Positions 41,431 to 50,419 of a stretch of DNA of 64,000 nucleotides are shown here, one piece after another. The translations under genes and the position numbers were made by a program. The notes below the pieces were generated by a model. It made no database searches, had not been told where the DNA came from, and saw nothing but the letters and a program-made list of their open reading frames with translations. Position 1 is the stretch's first letter. Each line of letters starts with the position of its first letter. This DNA is from Fictibacillus phosphorivorans (lineage in GTDB: Bacteria > Bacillota > Bacilli > Bacillales > Fictibacillaceae). The stretch spans positions 1-64,000 of the forward strand of contig NZ_LRFC01000038.1 in the NCBI RefSeq assembly GCF_001619875.1, written 5' to 3'.

Positions 41431-42836
41431 ACTGGTTAAAATGGATTACTCATGCACGGAAACTGATTACGTTTTTCCGTAAGAACTATGAACATATTAA
41501 ATCGATTGCATTAACGCTCTTGATCGTACTCAGTCTTGTCCTAACGTGGAGCTTATGGACATTTAAGCCAAGCTATCCTTCATTAGAAGGAGCACGTATT
41601 GTAAAAAAACAAGAAGTGGATGTTGAGGCAGAACTAAAAGAAATCGTTTATCCAACACAGCTTATTTACCACAAAGGTGACAACTTGTACGGGGTAGAGG
41701 CAAACGATTTAATCAATGAATTTAATATGCGTTTAAACGAAACCAAGTTCACGTTTGATACAGGCACTAAAAGCGCTAGAGCATTCGATCCTAATGAACC
41801 GTTTCTAAAAGATAACAAATACATTGAAGTGGTCTTCCCAGTAGGCATGACTCAAGATATTTACAAAGAAATTTTTTCATTTGAGTCTGAAATAACAGGT
41901 AATAAGCCCAAAAATGTAGACCGAATATTTTTGTATCAAAATAAGTCAACAGATAGTGTAGAAGGTTATTTGGTTTCTTATCAGGAAAAAAAGATGCAAA
42001 GAATTAGAGCCTCTAACAATCAGCTTAATCCGATCATGAAAGATATGGATAAGTGGATTGATAATGGCAGCTTCGTTCCATATCGTAACTTTGATATTGA
42101 AGATAAAGGAAACGAAGGACAGATTGAGGTTAAAAGAAGATTTTATTTTCCCGATGTTCCTCTTGATCTAACTCGTTATACTTATATATCACGAGCAACA
42201 AGTGAAGATACGTATGAGATGTATAAAAAGGCTCTTTTTAAAGATCCATTGGCTGTAAAGAGTGCGTCTGCTCCCAATCAAATCACCTATGCGGATGGAA
42301 CAGCGGCGATGGTTATAAATGAATTGCAAAATCGCTTCACTTATACAAACTTTGCAGGGTTCGGTAATCGAAATACACCATCAAGTATCTCACCGCTCCT
42401 TCAATCGATTGATTATATCAACACTCACGCTGGATGGGGAAATCCTTATATCGTATCCAACTTAACAAATTATTCGGCTAACTTTTGGCTTTTTGTAGAG
42501 AATCTACCCGTATTGAGCCAAGAAATGCAGATGAGTCTGATATGGTATGAAAATGAGCTACAGGAATATCAGCGGTCACTGATACAGTTAGATTTAAGTG
42601 CTGCTTCCTATCCAGATCTATTAACAGAAAAGGTTACAATTCAGTCAGGCAAAGAGGTTACAAGAGAACTAGATAAAGAATTTAATTTAAATTACGTACA
42701 AGATGTTCGTATTGGATTTTCGCTGAGAAAACAAAATGAACCACATGTTTATAAGCTAGAACCACAATGGTTTGTTAATTATAATACTAGAGGATGGCAG
42801 CCTTTATTTAAAGAAGACAGAGAGGAAGGATTCTAA
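41427..42836 (+). CDS. walH: WalK regulator WalH (YycH)
   Basis: A 469-residue membrane-anchored protein with one N-terminal transmembrane helix (about 28-46, SIALTLLIVLSLVLTWSLW) and a large extracytoplasmic YycH domain. In B. subtilis YycH and YycI form a complex with WalK and restrain it. It overlaps walK and is followed with no gap by walI, so the three are translated together. Confidence 0.95.
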   Translation: MNWLKWITHARKLITFFRKNYEHIKSIALTLLIVLSLVLTWSLWTFKPSYPSLEGARIVKKQEVDVEAELKEIVYPTQLIYHKGDNLYGVEANDLINEFNMRLNETKFTFDTGTKSARAFDPNEPFLKDNKYIEVVFPVGMTQDIYKEIFSFESEITGNKPKNVDRIFLYQNKSTDSVEGYLVSYQEKKMQRIRASNNQLNPIMKDMDKWIDNGSFVPYRNFDIEDKGNEGQIEVKRRFYFPDVPLDLTRYTYISRATSEDTYEMYKKALFKDPLAVKSASAPNQITYADGTAAMVINELQNRFTYTNFAGFGNRNTPSSISPLLQSIDYINTHAGWGNPYIVSNLTNYSANFWLFVENLPVLSQEMQMSLIWYENELQEYQRSLIQLDLSAASYPDLLTEKVTIQSGKEVTRELDKEFNLNYVQDVRIGFSLRKQNEPHVYKLEPQWFVNYNTRGWQPLFKEDREEGF

Positions 42837-43679
42837 TTGAATTGGCAGAGAACAAAAAGCATTTTTATCCTTACCTTTCTTGTCTTAAATTTATTTTTGG
42901 GCTATCAGCTGTACCAAAAGAACGATATTAATAACATTTCAAACCTTACAGAACAGCCTTTAGAAGAAAGACTCGCGATTAATAAAATTAATTATCTGGA
43001 CAAGCTGCCAAAGTACAAAGAGGATCAAACCTCAATAAGTGCTCAGCGGTATAAGTTTACAGATGAAGAAAAGAAAGTAGAGTCTAAGAATATTTCCCTT
43101 AATAAAGAGAAGAGCACAGAAATTACGCTTCAATATAAATTAGATAAACCTATGGATCTGCCAAAAAAAGATTCAAAAGACCTTATTGCGGAGCTTAGTA
43201 AATTTCTTGAAGAAAACGTTACTCGAGGCAAGGAATACTCCTTTTATCATTGGGACAAAGAAACAAATATCGTTTGGTTTAATCAAGTTTATTTAGAAAA
43301 GCCCATCTTTTACAATCCTGAAAAATTTGAAAGTCGTGCTGATGCAGAAGATTTTGATGCACCAAACGGGATGATCAAATTTAAGCTTGATGACAAAGGC
43401 AACTTAACAGAATTCACGCAAACGTATCTACTGATTATGAGGCAAGGAGCTTTTCAGGAGATCATTTCGCCAAAAAAAGCGTTAGGAAAACTTTTAGATA
43501 CAGCTCACCTGACTAAAGGTGATAAGATACAAGATATTGAGCTTGGATACTACAGTCTTGTTGGTGTAGGAGAACTTCAAGTGTATGCTCCTACGTGGTT
43601 GATTAAGACAGAAAAGGGTCAATACCTCGTAAATGCAACTGACAGTTCCGTTCAGGTTTTATCGGGAGAAGAAGAGTAG
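42837..43679 (+). CDS. walI: WalK regulator WalI (YycI)
   Basis: A 280-residue single-pass protein (helix about 7-24, [19 protein letters not shown]) with an external YycH/YycI-type domain. It works with WalH to repress WalK. The start is TTG 42837, preceded by GAGGAAGGATTC. The extracellular domain is strongly charged. It precedes walJ by 16 bp. Confidence 0.94.
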   Translation: MNWQRTKSIFILTFLVLNLFLGYQLYQKNDINNISNLTEQPLEERLAINKINYLDKLPKYKEDQTSISAQRYKFTDEEKKVESKNISLNKEKSTEITLQYKLDKPMDLPKKDSKDLIAELSKFLEENVTRGKEYSFYHWDKETNIVWFNQVYLEKPIFYNPEKFESRADAEDFDAPNGMIKFKLDDKGNLTEFTQTYLLIMRQGAFQEIISPKKALGKLLDTAHLTKGDKIQDIELGYYSLVGVGELQVYAPTWLIKTEKGQYLVNATDSSVQVLSGEEE

Positions 43680-43695
43680 AAAGGAACATGCGGTT

Positions 43696-44493
43696 ATGAG
43701 TTTAAAATTTAGCGTACTCGCTAGCGGCAGTTCGGGGAATGCCATTTACGTTGAAACCGAACAAACACGCCTGCTTGTTGATGCAGGTTTGAGTGCCAAA
43801 CAGATTCAGATTCTTTTTGAAAAAGCAGCTTGTGGTGAAGTTGGCGATATTGATGGCATTCTCGTCACTCATGAACATAGCGATCATATAAAAGGACTCG
43901 GCGTGCTTGCTCGCAAATTTAAACTTCCAATCTACGCGAATAAAAACACGTGGAATGCGATGAACGGCTTAATCGGTGAAGTGGCAACAGACCAAAAATT
44001 TGAGTTTGAGATGGAAAGTGTTAAAACCTTCAACGACCTTGAAGTAGAGTCGTTTGGGGTGTCCCACGATGCAGCTGAGCCGATGTTCTATGTGTTTCAT
44101 CACAACGGCAGAAAGCTTGCCCTCATGACAGATACAGGCTATGTGAGCGACCGGATGAAAGGGATTATCCGTGACAGCCACTCTCTTGTTATTGAATCGA
44201 ATCACGATATCAACATGCTCATGATGGGAAGATATCCTTGGAATATTAAAAGACGTATTCTAGGGGATCATGGGCACATTTCAAACGAGGATTGCGGACA
44301 TGCTCTTGCAGACGTTATTGGGGATGGCACGAAGCATATCTATCTCGCTCATCTTAGTAGAGATAACAACATGAAGGATATTGCGCGCTTAGCGGTTGAA
44401 CAGACGTTAAAAACGTATGACATCACGGCTGGTGAACAAATCATTCTGCACGATACAGACGCAAGTCAGCCAACAAAGCTCGCCTTGGTATAA
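43696..44493 (+). CDS. walJ: Metallo-beta-lactamase-fold exonuclease WalJ (YycJ)
   Basis: A 265-residue MBL-fold protein with metal motif [11 protein letters not shown]. YycJ has been described as a 5'-to-3' DNA exonuclease linked to mismatch repair in bacilli and affects wall physiology through the operon. ATG 43696 ([15 protein letters not shown]) has AAAGGAAC upstream; the more upstream open frame overlaps walI and is not used. Confidence 0.94.
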   Translation: MSLKFSVLASGSSGNAIYVETEQTRLLVDAGLSAKQIQILFEKAACGEVGDIDGILVTHEHSDHIKGLGVLARKFKLPIYANKNTWNAMNGLIGEVATDQKFEFEMESVKTFNDLEVESFGVSHDAAEPMFYVFHHNGRKLALMTDTGYVSDRMKGIIRDSHSLVIESNHDINMLMMGRYPWNIKRRILGDHGHISNEDCGHALADVIGDGTKHIYLAHLSRDNNMKDIARLAVEQTLKTYDITAGEQIILHDTDASQPTKLALV

Positions 44494-44640
44494 ATACTTA
44501 CTTGTTTAAAGTAAACCGTTTCCGGAAATAACAATAAGTGTGGGAAATTATGAAAAATAACCCAAAATGTCCATAATTTCAGGACTAATTGCTTATACTA
44601 GGTTATGAATTCGTACACTTCATTGTTGAAAGGAACGGTG

Positions 44641-45858
44641 ATGAGCAAAATGGGATATTATGATGACGATTATGAATCCTCATCTCGACAAAAAGGAAAC
44701 CGCGGAGGAAAGTTTCTACCAGCTTTGCTAGGAGCGATCCTAGGTGGTTTGCTTGTCTTATTTACAGTACCTGCACTTGGAGGAGCTGGTCTTTTGCCAG
44801 ATAATCTGTATCCTCCGAACGAAGAACAAAACGGTCTAGGTACTGATGAAAATGCAGTAGAGAAAAACGTGGATGTGAACGTTACGACAAATGTAACGGA
44901 TGCCGTAGACAAAGCCTCTGATGCAGTGGTCGAGGTCGTAAACATTCAACGGACTGACTTCTGGAGCCAGCAGCCAGCGGGGACCGGATCAGGTGTTATT
45001 TATAAAAAAGAAGGTAACAAGGCGTATGTCGTAACAAACCATCATGTTGTGGAAGATGCGAACCAGATTGAAATCACACTAAGCAACGGCTCCAAGTTAA
45101 AGGGGACTCTTCGCGGTACAGATCCTTTAATGGATTTGGCTGTTGTTGAGATCGATAGCAGCAAAGTGGACAGTGTCGCCGAATTTGGTGTATCTGGTGA
45201 TTTGAAGCGAGGAGAACCTGCAATTGCCATCGGGAACCCGTTAGGAAACTTCCCTGGGTCTGTTACACAAGGTGTCGTTTCAAGTGCTGACCGTTCGATT
45301 CCAGTGGATCTTGACCAAGATGGAAACCCTGATTGGCAAGCTGAAGTTATTCAGACGGATGCAGCCATCAATCCAGGAAACAGCGGTGGGGCCTTAATTA
45401 ATATTGCCGGGCAAGTTATTGGCATTAACTCTTCTAAAATTGCTCAAAATGAAGTAGAAGGAATCGGGTTCGCTATTCCTTCAGATGTTGCAAAACCGAT
45501 TATCGAGGATCTCGAGAAATATGGTGAGACGAGAAGACCGTTCTTAGGCGTTAATATCATTCCTCTTTCTCAAGTAAACACGTATCAGCGTGAACAAACG
45601 CTCAAGATTCCAAACAGCGTTCAAGATGGTGTTGTTGTTATGGAAATCACGCCAGCTTCTCCAGCAGCTCGTGCAGGCATGAAGGAGATGGATGTGATTA
45701 CGGAGATGGGCGGAGAGAAGATTAAGGATCCGGTCGCGCTGCGTAAGTTCCTTTACACGAAAGCAAAGATCGGTGATGAGATTGATATTACGTTCTATCG
45801 TGATGGTAAGAAGCAGACTGTGAAAGTAGAGTTAAGCGGTGGAAGACAAACGCAATAG
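44641..45858 (+). CDS. htrC: HtrA-type serine protease (YyxA/HtrC)
   Basis: A 405-residue membrane-anchored quality-control protease. It has a cytoplasmic N-terminus rich in Asp/Tyr, a transmembrane helix (about 24-46), a linker with VDVNVTTNVTD, the trypsin-like domain with catalytic His (VVTNHHVVEDA), Asp (MDLAVVEID) and Ser (NPGNSGGAL), and a C-terminal PDZ domain. ATG 44641 follows AAAGGAACGGTG. It is 147 bp after walJ, the usual place, and may have its own promoter. Confidence 0.96.
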   Translation: MSKMGYYDDDYESSSRQKGNRGGKFLPALLGAILGGLLVLFTVPALGGAGLLPDNLYPPNEEQNGLGTDENAVEKNVDVNVTTNVTDAVDKASDAVVEVVNIQRTDFWSQQPAGTGSGVIYKKEGNKAYVVTNHHVVEDANQIEITLSNGSKLKGTLRGTDPLMDLAVVEIDSSKVDSVAEFGVSGDLKRGEPAIAIGNPLGNFPGSVTQGVVSSADRSIPVDLDQDGNPDWQAEVIQTDAAINPGNSGGALINIAGQVIGINSSKIAQNEVEGIGFAIPSDVAKPIIEDLEKYGETRRPFLGVNIIPLSQVNTYQREQTLKIPNSVQDGVVVMEITPASPAARAGMKEMDVITEMGGEKIKDPVALRKFLYTKAKIGDEIDITFYRDGKKQTVKVELSGGRQTQ

Positions 45859-45867
45859 ATGATGTAA

Positions 45868-45902
45868 AACAGGGGGGCTTTGAGTCTCCTTGTTTTTTTG
45901 TT
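45868..45902 (+). terminator. Terminator of htrC
   Basis: Stem AACAGGGGGGC / GTCTCCTTGTT with three G-U pairs, then TTTTTT. Confidence 0.75.
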
Positions 45903-45929
45903 GATTGATCTTCGGTGCTCTTGAAAGTG

Positions 45930-46055
45930 TTGATTTCCGTTTCAGGTGCTCGCTTTCCGCGGGGCAGGCGGTGAGCCACATTTGGACGTTTCACTTTTAA
46001 GTGTCTCACCTGCCCGCCTGTCCCGCAGGAGTCTCGCACCTTGCACTTCAATCAA
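45930..46055 (+). repeat. Interspersed hairpin repeat, copy 9
   Basis: 126-bp copy after htrC. As in copies 1 and 8, TGCTCTTGAAAGTG-like sequence precedes it, so the repeated unit may extend about 20 bp further left. Confidence 0.9.
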
Positions 46056-46272
46056 CTTGTCAGAGAAGAGAATGAATAAAAAGATCTTAGAGAACAATCT
46101 GTTCAGAAGAGCTTTTAGACCGATCAATTTGTTGCAAGTACTGATTTTAGTTTCACGGTTTATCCTTCAGGTAGATAGGTACTTGCAGGTACAGGGATTT
46201 TTACGTCTGTATGTTCATTAGCAGGAAACTAAAATCTACAATTTGTAGAATCCGTCTTTAATGGTCTCAACA

Positions 46273-46572
46273 TGTGGACAACTTTATTTTGAGAAGATTG
46301 TTTACACACAGACGTATATTCGATAGTGTTAAAAGAAGCATTGTGGATAAGTTAGGAGTGAAGATTTTGATAATTATTTGCTGTAAAGAGCATGCAGAGC
46401 TTGCGATTGACATCATTGTGGATGAATTTGAAACACCACCAGTTGTAGAGTTACTAACAGAAAATAGTGAGTTATCAACAGCATGTGAATACTGCAGCAA
46501 CGACGGTGTATATAAAGTATCGAACATATGAACGCCTACAATATATGGCCTTAAATGTGCATATGTGGATAA
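46273..46572. other. DnaA-box cluster away from oriC
   Basis: TGTGGATAA occurs at 46342-46350 and 46564-46572, TGTGGACAA at 46273-46281, and further near-matches (TTATCAACA, TGTGAATAC) between. It spans the CxxH/CxxC gene and the rlmH leader, 35 kb from oriC. Confidence 0.6.
46367..46531 (+). CDS. CxxH/CxxC small zinc-type protein
   Basis: A 54-residue protein reading MIIICCKEHAELAIDIIVDE and ending ACEYCSNDGVYKVSN. The paired CxxH and CxxC motifs define a small Bacillaceae family found just upstream of rlmH; they probably bind zinc. The function is unknown. I start at TTG 46367 because TAGGAG lies 8 nt upstream and it gives the family's short N-terminus; GTG 46358 overlaps that site. Confidence 0.85.
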   Translation: MIIICCKEHAELAIDIIVDEFETPPVVELLTENSELSTACEYCSNDGVYKVSNI

Positions 46573-46611
46573 GTTCTGGGGATAACTTATTTGAAAGGAA
46601 GTTTTCAACAC

Positions 46612-47091
46612 GTGAATATCTCAATCATATCGGTAGGAAAGTTAAAAGAAAAATACCTAAAGTTAGGGATCGATGAATACTTAAAAAGACTAGGGCCTTA
46701 TGCCAAAGTTGAAATCATAGAGGTTCCAGATGAAAAAGCGCCTGAAACTTTAAGTGATCAAGAGATGATTATGGTCAAAAACGCTGAAGGTGAAAGAATT
46801 TTAGCAAAGATCGGGCAAGATGTGCATGTGATTGCGATGGCGATCGAAGGTAAGTCCGTTTCATCAGAAGAATTGGCTAAGAATCTGGATCACCTTGCAA
46901 CTTATGGGAAAAGCAAAGTGGCATTTGTCATTGGGGGATCGTTAGGTCTAAGTGACGCTGTCATGAAGCGGGCTAATGAGAAGATATCTTTTGGGAAGAT
47001 TACTTATCCGCATCAGTTAATGAAGCTTGTCCTTGTTGAGCAGATTTATCGGGCTTTTCGGATTAATAAGGGAGAACCGTACCATAAGTAA
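46612..47091 (+). CDS. rlmH: 23S rRNA pseudouridine-1915 N3-methyltransferase RlmH
   Basis: RlmH (YydA, OrfX in staphylococci) methylates pseudouridine 1915 of 23S rRNA. The 159-residue SPOUT protein begins with GTG 46612 ([20 protein letters not shown]) and has [17 protein letters not shown] and the invariant C-terminus [11 protein letters not shown]. The gene is intact. Its last 18 bp are the integration site for the island that follows, which restores the same codons. Confidence 0.96.
   Translation: MNISIISVGKLKEKYLKLGIDEYLKRLGPYAKVEIIEVPDEKAPETLSDQEMIMVKNAEGERILAKIGQDVHVIAMAIEGKSVSSEELAKNLDHLATYGKSKVAFVIGGSLGLSDAVMKRANEKISFGKITYPHQLMKLVLVEQIYRAFRINKGEPYHK
47074..47091 (+). mobile_element. 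Left att-like site (rlmH 3' end)
   Basis: GAACCGTACCATAAGTAA, the last six codons... of rlmH, is repeated 14.1 kb away at 61202-61219 (17 of 18) and at 50358-50375 (16 of 18). SCC elements of staphylococci use the same end of this gene as attB. Confidence 0.75.
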
Positions 47092-47124
47092 ATGATGTTT
47101 TTTGTCAACAGTACTAGTAGCGGT

Positions 47125-47152
47125 AGCCTAACTTATTCAGTTAGGCTTTTTC
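47125..47152 (+). terminator. Terminator between rlmH and hamA
   Basis: Stem AGCCTAAC / GTTAGGCT then TTTTTC; it lies on the island side of the att-like site. Directly behind it is TATGGTATAAT (47153-47163), an extended -10 element that probably starts hamA transcription. Confidence 0.8.
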
Positions 47153-47214
47153 TATGGTATAATTTATATAAAATTACCAATTCCTAACATGGGTTTTTAA
47201 TGGTTGGAGGTTAT

Positions 47215-48159
47215 ATGAATACTGTTGCTAGAGCTTCAAAAATACTAAATACAAGAATAATGGAAAATGACTTAGTTACATATTATATAGGCTATGACCT
47301 GAACGATGATGGAGAGATGGTGTATCGACTAAATGAATTTGTTAGTTATCTAATAAACATCATTCCAGAGTTTGCTTTTGGGTTTCATCAAGGAACCAAA
47401 ACTTCTAATGATGAAATTGTTAATAAAATATATCAAGCAGCGAAGTCAATATATAAGATTAAAGAGTTTAGAGAAGTTTCAGACTTGTATTTAACAGGCC
47501 AAGAACTTGAAGATGATATAGAAATTGATAAAAAGTATTTGAAGAGAGGAGAATTTGGAGAAATAATATTACACTTTATTTTAAAAAACTTCCATGGAAC
47601 AGTTCCATTAATATCAAAGGTTTATTTTAAAGACTCGTATGGACATGCAGTTCATGGTTTCGATTCTGTACATATCAACGAAATAGATAGGACTTTGTGG
47701 TTGGGAGAATCCAAACTTTATACAGATGGTAAAAAAGGGCTGTTAGCTTTAATTGAAGATCTTAAAGAACATTTTAAAAGGGACTATTTAAATGACGAAT
47801 TTACAATTATATCTAACAGGCTTAAAGACACAGAAACTAATGAAAAAGTGGATTATTGGTTAAGTTTATTAGACACTACAACAAAATTAGCTGACCAATT
47901 AAATCAAATTGTAATACCGTTAATTTGTACTTATTCATGTGATTTGTTTAATCAACATTCAGATGAAAGCAATGACAATTTTATTCAAGCTTATGAGAAT
48001 GAGATAAAGAAATTAAAGAAATATTTTGATGATAATTATGACCATCCTCTAAAAAGTCATCTAAATATAATAGTAATATTATTTCCTGTGAAATCTAAAG
48101 TTGATTTAGTCAAAGGATTACATAAAAAACTTGTTATTATGCAGAATTTAGGTGAATAA
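47215..48159 (+). CDS. hamA: Hachiman system protein HamA (DUF1837)
   Basis: A 314-residue protein that I assign to HamA, the DUF1837 nuclease subunit of Hachiman anti-phage defence. The centre (about 115-180) has LKRGEFGEIILHFIL, a GFDSVHI aspartate and LWLGESKLY, giving the D...ExK pattern of PD-(D/E)XK nucleases. ATG 47215 follows TTGGAGGTTAT. It abuts a helicase gene with no spacer, the two-gene Hachiman layout. In known systems HamA is held by HamB and released on DNA damage or infection to cut DNA. Confidence 0.85.
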   Translation: MNTVARASKILNTRIMENDLVTYYIGYDLNDDGEMVYRLNEFVSYLINIIPEFAFGFHQGTKTSNDEIVNKIYQAAKSIYKIKEFREVSDLYLTGQELEDDIEIDKKYLKRGEFGEIILHFILKNFHGTVPLISKVYFKDSYGHAVHGFDSVHINEIDRTLWLGESKLYTDGKKGLLALIEDLKEHFKRDYLNDEFTIISNRLKDTETNEKVDYWLSLLDTTTKLADQLNQIVIPLICTYSCDLFNQHSDESNDNFIQAYENEIKKLKKYFDDNYDHPLKSHLNIIVILFPVKSKVDLVKGLHKKLVIMQNLGE

Positions 48160-50346
48160 ATGAATGTAGAAGATATTTATAATAAGGAATTTATTGATTT
48201 TGAGTATAGTTTTGCTTTAACGAGTATTTGTTCGAGGTACCTGAGAAGTATGGATGAACAAATGGGAAGAGATATATTATTGGCGATAATTGATAATTGG
48301 GAAAAAGTTGAACAAGGAACGAAAAAGATTTGGATAGACTTATTAGACTCAGCAGGTTTCTATCCGTATTTAAAAGTTTATGACAGCAATGACATTAAAG
48401 ATTTAGGTCAAGAAATTAGGACATATTATCACGAATCGAGTAATATTGGTAACATTACTTTACATAGAGAGCAAAAAATACTATTAGATTATTTAGAAAA
48501 TAATAAAAATCTGGTTGTAAGTGCTCCAACAAGCTTTGGGAAAAGTCTTTTAATAGAGGAGGTAGTAGCAAGTAGCAAGTATAAAAATATTGTAATTATA
48601 CAACCTACTCTTGCACTTATACATGAAACATTCAAAAAATTAGTTAAATATAATAATACCTATAATATTGTAGTAACTACAAGTCAAGAAGCTGAGAATA
48701 ATGAAAATAATATTTTTATATTAACTGCAGAAAGAGTAATAGAGTTTAATAATCTTCCTAAAATTGATTTTGTAATTATAGATGAGTTTTATAAGTTAAG
48801 TTCCAAGAGAGATGATGAACGGTCAGATATATTAAATATGGCAGCTAATTTACTAATAAATAAACATAGAGCTCAATTTTATTTACTAGGACCCAACATA
48901 ACCAATATCTCACCAGGTTTCGCAGAGAAATATAATGCAATTTTCTACAAAACCAATTATTCCTTAGTAAATAACGACATTATTGATTTATATACAAAAT
49001 ATAAAAAAGAACTTAATTCTCCCGGGAAAATAAAGTTTAAAGAAAATCTTTTATTTGAGTTATTATTTAACTTAAAAGAAGAACAGACTATTATATATTG
49101 CTCTTCACCAAATAGGGTAATGAGCTTATCTATAAAGTTCTTGGATTACCTTATGCAAAAAGGAAAAGTCGAAAATGAAGAAGATCTCGAATTAATTGAA
49201 TGGATAAATGAAAATTTAACTCCACAATGGACCTATAATAAACTTTTAAAATATAAAATTGGAGTTCATAATGGAGCAATAATTAAGCATCTCAATGAAA
49301 GTGTTGTCGATTATTTTAATAATCAAGAATTAAACTATTTATTTTGTACTTCTACTCTTATCGAGGGAGTGAATACTACTGCAAAAAATGTAGTAATATT
49401 CGATAACATTAAGGGTGGAAAAGAAATTGACTATTTCGATTTTAGTAATATTAAAGGTAGATCAGGAAGATTTATGAAACATATATTAGGGAAGGTATAT
49501 TTATTTAATGAAATTCCTAGTAATAATGATGTAATAATAGATATTCCTTTTTTTGATCAGGTTGAAGCTTCAGATGAAGTTATTATTAGCCTGGAAAAAG
49601 ATAGTATAAAAAAAGAACAAACCGAACGTTATAACAACTTAGTTGAGACTTTAGGCGATTATTTTGAAGTTGTTAAAAATAATAATATATCCGTTAATGG
49701 GCAATTAAAAATTATAAAAGAAATAGAGGGAAATCTCGCTGACCATCAAACTTTGATTTGTTGGGAGGGTATTCCCACATATAAACAGTTATCATATATA
49801 TTAGAGTTAGGTTGGGATAATCTTTTAAAACCTGGTGAGACTACCTTACCAATGACAAAAGGAAAATTAGTTTTTATGACTAATAATTTTGGAGTGAAAG
49901 ATGGTTTTATAGACTCTATACGGTCTGAATACATATATCAATCTAAGCAAACAGCTAATAAGAATAAAAATAAGGAGCAAATTTTAGATTTAGCAATTCT
50001 AAATACAATGCAGGTTTATAGACATTGGTTAAAGTATAAGGTACCTAAATGGTTAAATGTAATTGATAAGCTTCAAAGGGAAGTTTGTCATAAAAATGGA
50101 TTAAAGCCTGGCAATTATAAAATATTTGCTAGCTTATTAGAAAATGAAAACGTCTCTGGTAATTTAGCACATCTAATAGATTTAGGTGTTCCTTCTTCAG
50201 CGATTAAAAAAATTGAAAGATTTATTCCTAAGGATTTACCTATAAATCATGTTCTAAAATTTATTAGGGATGAGAAAGTTTTGAATGAGAGTAGTCTCTT
50301 AAATTATGAGAAGAAAAAAATTCAAAATTTAATAAGTTTCACATAG
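48160..50346 (+). CDS. hamB: Hachiman system helicase HamB
   Basis: A 728-residue superfamily 2 helicase. Motif I is VVSAPTSFGKSLL (about 116-128), motif II is VIIDEFYKL rather than DEAH, and motif VI is IKGRSGRFMKH (about 430). The C-terminal 250 residues are specific to the family. HamB senses aberrant DNA with ATP hydrolysis and controls HamA. It starts at the base after the hamA stop. The AT-rich codons differ from the flanking core genes, which indicates transfer. Confidence 0.85.
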   Translation: MNVEDIYNKEFIDFEYSFALTSICSRYLRSMDEQMGRDILLAIIDNWEKVEQGTKKIWIDLLDSAGFYPYLKVYDSNDIKDLGQEIRTYYHESSNIGNITLHREQKILLDYLENNKNLVVSAPTSFGKSLLIEEVVASSKYKNIVIIQPTLALIHETFKKLVKYNNTYNIVVTTSQEAENNENNIFILTAERVIEFNNLPKIDFVIIDEFYKLSSKRDDERSDILNMAANLLINKHRAQFYLLGPNITNISPGFAEKYNAIFYKTNYSLVNNDIIDLYTKYKKELNSPGKIKFKENLLFELLFNLKEEQTIIYCSSPNRVMSLSIKFLDYLMQKGKVENEEDLELIEWINENLTPQWTYNKLLKYKIGVHNGAIIKHLNESVVDYFNNQELNYLFCTSTLIEGVNTTAKNVVIFDNIKGGKEIDYFDFSNIKGRSGRFMKHILGKVYLFNEIPSNNDVIIDIPFFDQVEASDEVIISLEKDSIKKEQTERYNNLVETLGDYFEVVKNNNISVNGQLKIIKEIEGNLADHQTLICWEGIPTYKQLSYILELGWDNLLKPGETTLPMTKGKLVFMTNNFGVKDGFIDSIRSEYIYQSKQTANKNKNKEQILDLAILNTMQVYRHWLKYKVPKWLNVIDKLQREVCHKNGLKPGNYKIFASLLENENVSGNLAHLIDLGVPSSAIKKIERFIPKDLPINHVLKFIRDEKVLNESSLLNYEKKKIQNLISFT

Positions 50347-50357
50347 ATTATCATGTA

Positions 50358-50375
50358 GAACCGAACCATAAATAA
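50358..50375 (+). mobile_element. Internal att-like site
   Basis: GAACCGAACCATAAATAA matches the rlmH 3' end at 16 of 18 positions, 11 bp after hamB. Sequence beyond about 20 bp is unrelated, so it is not a duplicated gene piece. Confidence 0.6.
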
Positions 50376-50381
50376 AGTAAA

Positions 50382-50412
50382 GGCACCATTCCAAATTAAA
50401 TGGACTGGTGCT
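50382..50412 (-). terminator. Terminator of hsdS
   Basis: On the minus strand AGCACCAGTCCA pairs with TGGAATGGTGCC; the following T-tract is imperfect. It abuts the internal att-like site. Confidence 0.6.
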
Positions 50413-50419
50413 GTTCCCA

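Noticed and set aside
47200-47214. Upstream ATG 47200 for hamA
   Set aside because: It lies within the ribosome site used by ATG 47215.
49017-49034. TCTCCCGGGAAAA in hamB as a Noc-binding site
   Set aside because: It has mismatches to ATTTCCCGGGAAAT and is a single site inside a transferred gene.
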